DNA from: Telmatactis stephensoni
Taxonomy: Eukaryota; Cnidaria; Anthozoa; Actiniaria; Isophelliidae
DNA length: 64,000 bases
Direction of reading: 5' to 3'
NCBI GenBank assembly: GCA_029948255.1
Contig: JALIZF010001494.1
Coordinates: forward strand, 1 to 64,000
The notes under the pieces were generated by a model. That model was not told where the DNA came from and did not search any database. It was given only the letters and a program-made list of their open reading frames with translations. Position 1 is the first letter of the stretch. Every line of letters begins with the position of its first letter. Positions 48,801-60,800 of the stretch are shown here, one piece after another. The position numbers and the translations under genes are program-made.

Positions 48801-51800
48801 TGAAAGCATGGTGTGTACTTACCTTTCACAAATCTATACCATTAGCTGTCAACTGTGGAGCTCTTGCAACTCCTGTAAATGGGTCCATGTTTGGGAAACT
48901 GACAGTATTCCCCGAAAAAGTACGGTTTGAGTGTGATGATGGCTTTGACTTGATTGGATCTCCAGTAAGGAAATGTCTTCCCGATGGAAAATGGAGTGGA
49001 AATCAGCCATTTTGTAAAGGTAAGTGAACTTATTCTATAATCTTGTAAATTCATAGAATGTGCTAAATCTGTAATAACCAACTGAAATTTATAGACGAAC
49101 AGTAAATCATATCAAAAATTTAACGTAAAGTTATGACTTTCCTGTCCAACAGCTGTTGACTGTGGTCGTCTTGATAATCCAAGGAATGGCTCTCTTAAGG
49201 GATCCCTCACAGTTTTTCCCAATGTTATAAGATTCAGTTGTGATGAAGGCTTCCTTCTTCGTGGGTCTTCGTTGCGTACTTGCCAAGCTAATAGGACGTG
49301 GAGTGGAACTCTTACAAGATGTGAAGGTAACGGAATTTAAATATTGATGCACGATTTTGAAGTACTTAAAAGTTTCTGTTGGTATCTTTTACGCATGCAC
49401 AATATGCATTATTTTGTAATTAGTTCTCATTTAAAGGCATTGCAAAGTAATTTATCGGTCATTGTTATCAAAATAGGGGAAAGTGATCTCGAAATCACTG
49501 TCTACTATTTTGATCCGCATAAGTACCTGAGCTTAAGTTTATATTTTATGTATATTTACATACTAAGTATGTACAGCAAACATATGGCAAAACTCTGGAC
49601 CCCCCACAATATATATCGGGTGCATTATCGGGAATACGTTAAACCTCTTTCTATACGTGTAAGTATTAAATTACCAATAATGCACCGGAAATGTATTATG
49701 GGGTTCAGAGTTTTTGCAACCTATCAAGGATGTGGTTGCACGATAACCCCCTAAAAAGGCCTTGTTTGTCTTTGTGTTCGGAGTATAATGGGTTTAATCT
49801 TAGTGATCAACTAACCGAACATAATTTACAATTGATATAGCTATCGACTGTGGTCCCCTTGCTGTCCCAGTCAACGGATCTCTTCATGGAAAACTTACAG
49901 TGTTTCCAAATGTAATCAAGTTTAAATGTGACAATGGTTTTGATCTAATTGGCTCTGACATTAGGCGTTGTCGGTCGAATGGGTCTTGGAGTGGAAAAAT
50001 AACAAAATGCAAAGGTGATAATAAGAAATATATCTGAAGTCATTAACAGTAGTATAGCATGACACTAGCGAAAAGAAAAAGTTCCACTTCAGATCGAAAA
50101 AGCTCCTCTTGTTTAATTAAAAGAGATTATAGATTAACGTCTTCTACCGTTAGAACGAAGCCTGTAAACCTTAAAAGAAAAGAAAACAACAACAACAACG
50201 ACAACAACAACAACAACAACAATGACAACAACGACAAACGGTATACCAAAACGAAGAACACCGATGACAAGTGGAGCAAATCATATCGTTCAGCATAATC
50301 GTCACATTCTTTGTTTGTGTACTTCAACATCACAAACTTCCCTCTATAGACATGGGAGGGCGATAATACTAACGTTTGAGAAAAACTCATGTACGAAGGT
50401 GTTCCTCAAAGTGGAGCACACATTATTCTAATACAAAATAAACCTGCCTTCTTTTGGTTAACTTATATGAAATGCAAACATAATTCACTACTAAAGTTCG
50501 GGTTTACGCCACTTTAAGCGCACGAAAGTAATGTAATCTCTTTTTTCTTGGCAGCTGTGGATTGCGGTTCTCTTGCTGCTCCACAAAATGGATCCCTCAA
50601 AGGATCACTCACCGTGTTTCCTAATAAGATAACGTTCAGCTGTGACGAAGGTTTTCTGTTTCGCGGATCAACATCGCGAGTGTGTCAAGCAAACAGAAAA
50701 TGGAGTGGAACTGTGACGAGTTGCGAAGGTATAGAAGCACACATCTCACTCAAAGAACCTAAATCATTTAGTGTGGGAATTGTTTGGCAAAACTTGAGTC
50801 TTGTTGAAGTGTAGTTATTGATACGGTTCTGTTAATGAAAGCGTGGTGTGTGTTAACTTTTCACAAATCTATACCATCAGCTGTCAACTGTGGAGCTCTT
50901 GCCATTCCTGTAAATGGGTCCATGTTTGGGAAACTGACAGTATTCCCCGAAAAAGTACGGTTTGAGTGTGATGATGGTTTTGACTTGATTGGATCTCCAG
51001 TAAGGAAATGTCTTCCCAATGGAAAATGGAGTGGAAATCAGCCATTTTGTAAAGGTAAGTGAACTTATTCTAGGATCTTTTAAAATCATAGAATATGCTA
51101 AATCTGTTAATATCCAACTGAAATTTATAGACGAACAGTAAATCATATCAAAAATGTAACGTAAAATTATGACTTTCCTGTCCAACAGCTGTTAACTGTG
51201 ATCCTCTTTGATAATCCAAGGAATGGCTCCCTTAAGGGATCCCTCACAGTTTTTCCCAATGTAACAAGATTCAGTTGTGATGAGGGTTTCTTTCTTCGTG
51301 GGACTTCGTTGCGTCAAAATACTTTAATTTAAGACTAAAAAAAGAAGAGGTCACCGTATTGGTTTCAGAGATATTGAAAATTTGGCCGCCATCTTGAATA
51401 CCGAGAGAAGACTGGTTCAGGAAAATCTTTTCCAACCATTTTTCTGCAGTTTTTTCAACCTGAACGATTTTTTTCCCTCGGTCAAATTCCTTTTTTATTT
51501 ATTTTTTCCTCTATTAAAAATAATGTCCATTTAAAAAATCAGAAAAAGTAAATACTCGAAAAAAAATTTTGGGCCGCCATCTTGGATTTAGTGAGGTAGT
51601 GCTAGCGTGCGCAATAAAAGTGCGCGTGAACAATGCCCACGAACGTCCTTAATTTACGGGACAAATTACAGGAGTGCGCGAGCACCCATAAACTTGCCTG
51701 TAAAATCATAGAAATTGAATAACGTGCAATTAACTTCAAAGTTATCGGGTCTTTTGAGATATAGCTCCTTGAACGTAACCGTAATGTAACAGCTGAAGAG

Positions 51801-54800
51801 GTGGTCGAGTTAGATATGATCCCCAACACTTGGAAGTTTTCTTCTCCTACCTCTGACTCCCCTGCCTTACATGATTTCCACATTTCATAGAGGCATACGT
51901 AGACTCGCAGAAACTCAGAGCAATTTGCTCGAGTCAGAGCAAGTGTTTTTGAGATTCCCGACATTGTTTTTTGTATGTATTTGTTTGGTTGTTTTGATTG
52001 TTGTTTTGTTGCTGTCGTTTCTTTAGCCGTAGACTGCGGTTCCCTTGAAGTCCCTCAAAATGGCTCTTTGCAAGGATCTTTAACAGTCTTCCCCAATGTG
52101 ATAAAGTTCAGTTGTGATGAAGGTTTTTTGCTTCGTGGCTCTTCTTCTCGCACCTGTCAAGCCAACAGAATGTGGAGCGGGACACTCACACAATGCGAAG
52201 GTACGCTGTCTGACAATTCTGAGAAATTATTTGTATGATTTTATGCCTATATATATAAACATACATAATTATAATTATTTCATACAGCTATCGACTGTGG
52301 TCTCCTGGCTGTTCCAGTCAACGGATCTCTTTACGGAAAATTTACAGTGTTTCCAAATCAAATCAAATTTAAATGTGACAACGGTTTTGATCTGATTGGC
52401 TCTGACGTTAGACGATGTCAATCCAATGGATCTTGGAGTGGAAAAGCAACAAAATGCAAAGGTGATAATAAGAAATATGACTTAATAAACAGCTTCATAT
52501 TTGCTAAGCAAGGCATTTTTCGGATTGTACAGTATGACAGGGACAGGAGACAGTCTAATCTCTGACGAAAAAGTGGTTATTTCAAATAATCATTTCTTTG
52601 TTTGTTTGTAAAATAGAAATAGTGAATGGGATTCAGTTAGATAGAGACTCAAAGTTTAGTTCCATTTATAACGAATAAACCTGTCTTCTTTTGTTTAGTG
52701 ACAAAAGAAAAGTATATTCTACATATATGTTGTTGGGGTTTTAAAAACTGCTTAGGGTCGGTTCACAAACCGCATAAGCATAGCAACATACGCAGACTCA
52801 GTAGGGTACTGCTCATTAGCGGTGCTTGTCTTTTCTCACACCTCGGTGATAAATGCAGTACTGAGTCTGCATATGTTGCTTGCGCTTATGCTTATCTCGC
52901 TAGTGTGAACCGGCCCTTAACCGTTGGTTTATGCAAACATAAAGGACACGACACAAAATTAATCTCTTTTTCTTGGCAGCTGTGGATTGTGGTTCTGTTG
53001 CTGCTCCACAAAATGGATCCCTCCAAGGATCTCTCACCGTGTTTCCTAATAAGATAACGTTCAGCTGTGACGAGGGCTTTCTGCTTCGCGGGTCACCATC
53101 TCGAATGTGCCAAGCAAACAGAAAATGGAGTGGAACTGTGACGAGATGCGAAGGTATGCAATAACAAATCTCACTCAAAAACCCCAAAACGTAGAAAAAA
53201 ACTTAGTTGGAATGTAATGGACGTTTAGGTTTTCATAGATGAATTAAGGAATTGTTTGACAAAACCTGCAAATCCTTGTCGAAGCGTAGTTATCGATAAT
53301 GGAAGCATCGCCAATAACATTTCACTTCTCTTCCATTAGCTGTCAACTGTGGAGCTCTTGCAATTCCTGTAAATGGGTCCATGTTTGGAAAACTGACAGT
53401 ATTCCCCGAGAAAGTACGGTTTGAGTGTGATGATGGCTTTGACTTGATTGGTTCTCCAGTAAGGAAATGTCTTCCCAATGGAAAATGGAGTGGAAATCAA
53501 CCATTTTGTAAAGGTAAGTGAATACATTCTATGATCTTTATTTGATCTTAACTGTTAATGATCATTTTTATAGGCGAATAGTGAAGTAATATTTAAAAAA
53601 ACGAGCTAGCTCGGCCTCGTGTCTATATCCACGATAAAACACGATCAGCGAGTTTTTTAAATGACTTCTAAAACCCATCATTTGAAAGCATTATAGCAAT
53701 GAATTTATGGAAAAAAAAATCCATTTTAACTGAAGAAATAAGCTTATCATTTTTTTCGTGCATATAGGCATGCGCACAGTAATCAAATTTTCATCCCACA
53801 CATGAAAAAAATTCTGAACATCAGAATAGAGTGGCATGAATCCATTAAAAGTTTTTTCGGTACTGTACGAGGTCAATGATCCGACAACTATACCGAGACC
53901 TTGTACTGATGTAACACTCATGCATAAACATGAGTGTTTTATCAGAAAGTTAAAACACTCATGTTTTATTAATGAGCGTTTTAACTGATTTTGATAAAAC
54001 ACTCATGATTATGCATCAGTGTTTATATCTGGTATAAAGGTCTCAACACGGGACCAAATGAACGTCTTCAATTGGTCTATTTGCTTATGAATTATTAATG
54101 AGTTTTAGAATTATGTTTAAAAAACTTAACGAAAAGTTATGACTTTCCTGTCCAACAGCTGTTGACTGCGGTCCGCTTGATGCCCCAAGGAATGGTTCTC
54201 TTAAGGGATCCCTCACAGTTTTTCCCAATGTAATAAGATTTAGTTGTGATGAAGGCTTCCTTCTTCGTGGGTCTTCGTTGCGTACTTGCCAAGCTAATAG
54301 GACGTGGAGTGGAACTCTTACAAGATGTGAAGGTAATGAAATGTATATAAATATTAATGCCGTTTTAAGTTTCTGTTGGTATCTTTTACACACAATATGC
54401 TTTAATTTTTTGATTAGTTCTTATTTAAAGTCATTGTCAATTATTTGCTCATTCATGGTTTTAACATAGCGGCAAGTGATTTCCGCATTACTTGAGCATA
54501 AGTTTATATATTTACATAGACTGCAAGCAGTCCCACTTTTCCGTCCAGATTCAGCAAAAATGAGTTTTTACATTACGCGGAAAAGCGGCAATGGGGACGA
54601 GCTAGGGAGGGGAGAACGGGGAGAGGAAAGTTAGGTGCATTGCTCTAAAAGCTCTTCTTTGCTGAATCTGGAAGGAAAAGTGGGACTGCTCGCTGTGTAA
54701 TATATGTATTGAGTTTTATACCGCAAAAATCTCTCAAAACTCTGGACCCACTCAGTACATATCGGTTGCATTATCGGGATTACGTTAAATCTCTTTCCAT

Positions 54801-57800
54801 ACGTGTGGGTATTAAATTACCCATAACGCACCGGATATATCTTTTGAGGTTCAGAGTTAATTACTTATGTTGAGTTTGGTTCAGAGTTTTTGCAACCTAT
54901 CAGTGATATGGTTGCGCGCTAACCCCCATAAATGACCTTCTCTGTCTTAGTTTTCGGTGTACAATGGGTTTAATCTCAATGATCAACTAACATAATTTGT
55001 ATTTTATGTAGCTATCAACTGTGGTTCCCTGACTGTCCCAGTCAACGGATCTCTTCATGGAAAACTTACAGTGTTTCCAAATCTAATCAAGTTTAAATGT
55101 GACAATGGTTTTGATCTCACGGGTTCTGACGTTAGACGTTGCCAATCAAATGGATCTTGGAGTGGAAAAGCAACAAAATGCAAAGGTGCTAATAAGCCAA
55201 TATGACTTCATAAACAACTTCACATTTACTAAGGCACGCCTTTTGGGATTGTACAGTATGATATTAGGTATAAGAGACAGTCTAACTTCTGCTTCCTTTT
55301 TAACTATATTTTCTTTTTCATGGCAGCTGTGGATTGTGGTTCTCTTGCTGCTCCACAAAATGGATCCCTCCAAGGATCTTTCACCGTGTTTCCTAATACG
55401 ATAACGTTCAGCTGTGACGAAGGTTTTCTGCTTCGCGGGTCACCATCTCGAATGTGCCAAGCAAACAGAAAATGGAGTGGAACTGTGACGAGATGCGAAG
55501 GTATGCAAGCACAAATCTCACTCAAAGAACCCAAAACATTTTAAAACCAATACAGTCGTGGCGTAAAGGACATTTGATAAAGGCCTCATAGTAGAGAAGC
55601 TGTGTTAAGTATTAGTGAATCAGGGACTGTTTGTCAAAGCGTGATCGTACTGTGGGAGGTTATCTGTTGCGAGTTTCCTGTTAATAGAATTATGGTCATA
55701 TACTAACTTCTCACAAATCTGCACCATTAGCTGTCAACTGTGGAGCTCTTGCAATTCCTGTAAATGGGTCCATGTTTGGGAAACTGACAGTATTCCCCGA
55801 GAAAGTACGGTTTGAGTGTGATGATGGCTTTGACTTGATTGGATCTCCAGTAAGGAAATGTCTTCCCAATGGAAAATGGAGTGGAAATCAGCCATTTTGT
55901 AAAGGTAACATGAAAGCATTCTCTGATCATGATTGTAAATAAGTGATTCTGTTTGAATTTATAGGCCGGTCAATTTAACTATATTGACAAGAAGAAAATA
56001 AAAATGTTATCATTTTCTTGTACAACAGCTGTTAATTGTGGTCCTCTTGATGCTCCAAGGAATGGCTCTCTTAAGGGATCCCTCACAGTTTTTCCCAATG
56101 TAATAAGATTCAGTTGTGATGAGGGTTTCCTTCTTCGTGGGTCTTCAAAGCGTTCTTGCCAAGCAAATAGGACGTGGAGTGGAACTGTTACAAGATGTGA
56201 AGGTATCAAAATACAGATTTTTCTTTTAGTTTCCGCTGGTATTACTTTTACATACTCCAATATGTACTATTCTTTGAATACGTTCTTATGTGTAGTGGAT
56301 CAGTCATCGTTTTGATGGTGGAAATTGATTTTCGCACTAATGGCAGCGCAAATTTATAATTATATATCGATTACATAAAAAAGGTAAAAGGTAAAGCACT
56401 ATATTTAACGTCGGAAGTTCCTTCAGCTAGAAGCAAAGCTAGAAGCTGGTCTCCCAGGAAGCCGACGGTGCGCTCATTCTACCCCCCTCTCTCCATCAGT
56501 GCTCCATTTTACGGGTATTTAAAGCTACTTCAAGCTACACGGAAAGGAAAGAAGTTGAAACAAGGATGTGAGGTCCATTGGGGATCGAATTCTGGACCTC
56601 TCGCACCGAAAGCCGCACACTAACCAACTGTGCCATATATTGATTTACCTTTTGTAACACTAGCTGTAAACTGTGGCGCTCTCGCAGCTCCAATGAATGG
56701 TTCTATGTTGGGAACCTTAACCATCTTTCCTGAGATGATTCGCTTTAAGTGCGACAATGGATTCGATCTGATAGGACCTTCTTTAAGAAGTTGTTTATCA
56801 ACTGGAAAATGGAGCGGTTTTCAGCCAACTTGTAGAGGTAAATTGATTCGATAGAGCAACTGAGCCCTGAACAGTAACGTAGCAAAGTGGTTGAGTTAAA
56901 CATGACCCCCTTGGATATTTCGTCCTCCTCCTCCTGACGCCCTACATTTTATGGATTGCATTTTTCATAGCCTATGAAAGGTACACATGGATTGCAAAAT
57001 CTCAGTTCATTGCGCAAAGCAAGTGTTGTTGAGATCCCTGACATTGTCTTGTTTTTATGTGTTTGTTTGTTTGTTTGTTTTGATTATTGTTTGGCACATT
57101 TGTTTCTTTAGCCGTAGACTGCGGTTCCCTTGATGTTCCACAAAATGGCTCTTTGCAAGGATCTTTAACAGTCTTCCCCAATGTGATAAAGTTCAGTTGT
57201 GATGAAGGTTTTTTGCTTCGTGGCTCTTCTTCTCGCACCTGTCAAGCCAACAGAATGTGGAGCGGGACACTCACACAATGCGAAGGTACGCTGTCTGATC
57301 ATGACAATTCTGAAGTATGATTTTTGTTTCGTTTACAATAAAAATATAGATGTCCACTCACTATTTTTATAGACTTATTGAAAAAGCAATCGGCTTATAT
57401 TGATGTCCACTCAGCAAGTTGGCACGGGGAAAAAATGGTGTTCGTTCTTTAGAGGTCCACGCTTTCTCTGAGTTTTATAGACGAACATAACCCACGATTC
57501 AAGGCAATTTTTTTAATCAAAATATGCTATGTACCTGAATGTCGGAATAACCTTTTTCAATTTTTACATATTAATAACTTATACGTTTGAAATTTTATAG
57601 CTGTTGACTGTGGCGTGCTAACCGCTCCCATTAATGGCTCCATGGTTGGTAACTCAACGGTATTTCCAGAAAGTTTACAGTTCAAATGCGATGGTGGATT
57701 TGATCTGGTTGGATCTTCTATAAGGCAATGTCTCTCTAATGGACAATGGAGTGGGAATCAACCTACTTGTAAAGGTTGGAAATACTTTTATATCAATCTC

Positions 57801-60800
57801 AAGTTTTTCATAAATGTAACTTTGTTAACTTTTCATTTACAGCTGTTGATTGCGGTCCTCTTGCTGTTCCTCAAAATGGATCACTACAAGGTTCTTTAAC
57901 TGTGTTTCCAAATGTCATAAAATTCAGCTGCGATGAAGGATTTCTCCTTCGTGGGTCATTTTCTCGCGTTTGTCAAGCAAATAGGACTTGGAGTGGAACT
58001 AAAACACGATGCAAAGGTAAAATAATGATTTCTCCCCACGCATATAAAGGTCCAAATTCAGTAGATATTGTCCTTTCATGCGGAGACCAGTGATCTCGTC
58101 CACAGTAGCTCTTCGTCCTGTCTAAAACAAGACATTGCTGTACTTCCTTCAACAGCGGTAGATTGTGGAGCTCTCGATTCCCCTAACAATGGTACAATGT
58201 CTGGAAAACTAACAGTGTTTCCCAATAGTGTGCGTTTTCAATGTGATGAGGGATTCGACTTGATTGGTTCTTCTGTACGCACTTGTTTGTCCAGTAGTTT
58301 GTGGAGTGGAAGTCATCCAAAATGCAAAGGTACACACATTGAATCATAGTCTTACACAATCTATATATGACAAAAAATGCATAAAACACAACAACTTTCC
58401 CTAGAAATTATAACAGATTAACCAAGTGGTAAAGCCCCACCCCCAGAAAACGATTTAACGTCAATAACTCGTGCGATCAAAAAGTCATTAGAGGTTAGGC
58501 TGCTGTGCTGTTGTTTAGGCACATTATGCTCCCTTCTACCCATTTCTCTACCAAAAAAGCTAAAGCAACACGGATGAGAAGTTTAAACAAGTGTTTAAGA
58601 TGACTGAGTATCAATCAGGCTTTCACGATAGCGCACCTAGCAACTAAGGCACCCTTCCTGTTCATTAAAGATGTAGGAAAAGAGCCTTCATTGAAAGTAC
58701 AAAGTTGATTTAACTAATCCAGGATTTTTTTTATTTCAGCTGTTGATTGCGGTCCTCTTGCTGTTCCCCAAAACGGTTCGCGACAAGGATTTCTTACAGT
58801 TTTTCCTAACATAATGAAGTTCAGTTGTGATGAAGGTTTTATACTTCATGGTGCGACGTCTCGAGTGTGTCAAGCTAATCGAACATGGAGTGGGAGATTA
58901 ACAGTCTGTAAAGGTATTTTCAAAGCTCGTAAATGAATCGCAACAACGTCCACCTTACAGGGAAGAGGATAGATGAACACTGTAGAAGATTGTTTTTATA
59001 AATGAATAACAATATTTCCTTTTATAGCAATTGATTGTGGTCGTCTTATTGTACCTATGAATGGATCCACCTATGGAAGCGTTACAGTGTTCCCTAATGA
59101 TATTCGATTCAAATGTGATGAAGGCTTTGATCTTCTTGGATCGTCCGTCCGTACTTGTCAATCGAATGGCAAATGGAGCGGCGAACAGACCGTTTGCAGA
59201 GGTAAGTCTTATGAGAGATGCAAATATATTGACCAGCTCCCTATATAAACTATTTTCCATTTATTGTTGCATCCATAGCTGTTGACTGCGGTGCTCTTGC
59301 TGTTCCACGAAACGGTTCGCGACAGGGATCTCTTACAGTGTTTCCTAACACAATGGAGTTTAGGTGTGATGAAGGTTTTATTCTTCATGGTCCATCGTCA
59401 AGAGTGTGTCAGGCTAATCGAACATGGAGTGGCAGATCAACAGTGTGCAAAGGTATGTTTAAATAAAAAGAGCATATCTAATAAACTGGGTAGCCGTTGC
59501 AAATCTATAGAACGCAAGTTCTTGAGAAGTCTCATTTTGAATTGACGTCAGGCTTCCCGACGTCTCTTCATCCAGCAATGTGTTTTACATATTAATTTTT
59601 CGTGACAGCAATTGATTGTGGTAACCTCATTGCACCTATGAACGGATCCGTCCATGGAGGACTAACAGTATTTCCTAATGATATTCGGTTTAAATGCGAT
59701 GAAGGCTTTGACCTTATTGGATCGACCGCCCGTACTTGTCAATCAAATGGCACATGGAGCGGTGATCAGACAGTATGCAAAGGTAGGAAGCAATAAATAA
59801 CAATAATAAAACAAAACAAAACAAAACGAAACGAAACGAAACGAAACGAAACGAAACAAAGCAAAGCAAAGCAAAGCAAAGCAAAGCAAAGCAAAGCAAA
59901 ACAAAACAAAACAAAACAAAACAAAACAAAACAAAACTAAGAAAAATATAAAAAGGAGTAATACCCATACGTTGTAAAGTAATGTGGTCGACCTCCAATC
60001 ACAATCTTCCTGGGAAATAAGATTATGTTTAAGTAAGCATCCTTCCTATCAAGTATGACTATATGAAGGCATAAGTTAAAGACGTCCATTTCCACTTGAG
60101 TTGTTTTCAAGATGAAGATAAAATGCCTCGAAAATATTCGACAAGATAACTGAATTTAAATTCTCAGATGGATAGAAAACTATGTTGCATTTTGAGGTCT
60201 TATCCTTCAAATTGAGAAGGAACAATTAATTTGATTGCAATTGTTCTTGTAGCTGTTGATTGCGGAATTCTTACTCGTCCACGCAATGGCTCTCGTAAAG
60301 GATCTTTGACTTTCTTTCCTCATTTTGTTACATTTGAATGCGACGAGGGGTTTTTGCTTCGTGGCTCTGCATTACGTGTGTGCCAGGCCAACCGAACATG
60401 GAGTGGTTACGACACTAAGTGTCAAGGTTTGCAGATTACTTGTTTTCGGTTTTATTTGCTCCTTCATAAATATAACTTTCCAATAAAACAAATTTTCGGC
60501 GAAGAAATTCTTAACGCTTTTTTATTTCTCGCTATATATTTGTGCTTTTATATGGATTATGATCATGTCAATTATAAACTTACAACTGATGTACTTTTGT
60601 ATATATTCCCAGCTGTAGATTGCGGTCCACTTGATGTTCCCTCAAACGGATCCATGGAAGGAGACGTTACTGTTTATCCAAACAACATCAAGTTTAGTTG
60701 TGATGAAGGGTTTGACTTACGTGGCTCCGAAATGCGGACCTGCCTATCAAGTGGGAAATGGGATGGCAATAAAACTACGTGTAAAGGTATGACTCAACCT

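Noticed and set aside
59714..59998. Minus-strand F-V-L-F-C-rich ORFs
   Set aside because: They are artefacts of the AAAAC/AAAGC pentanucleotide array.
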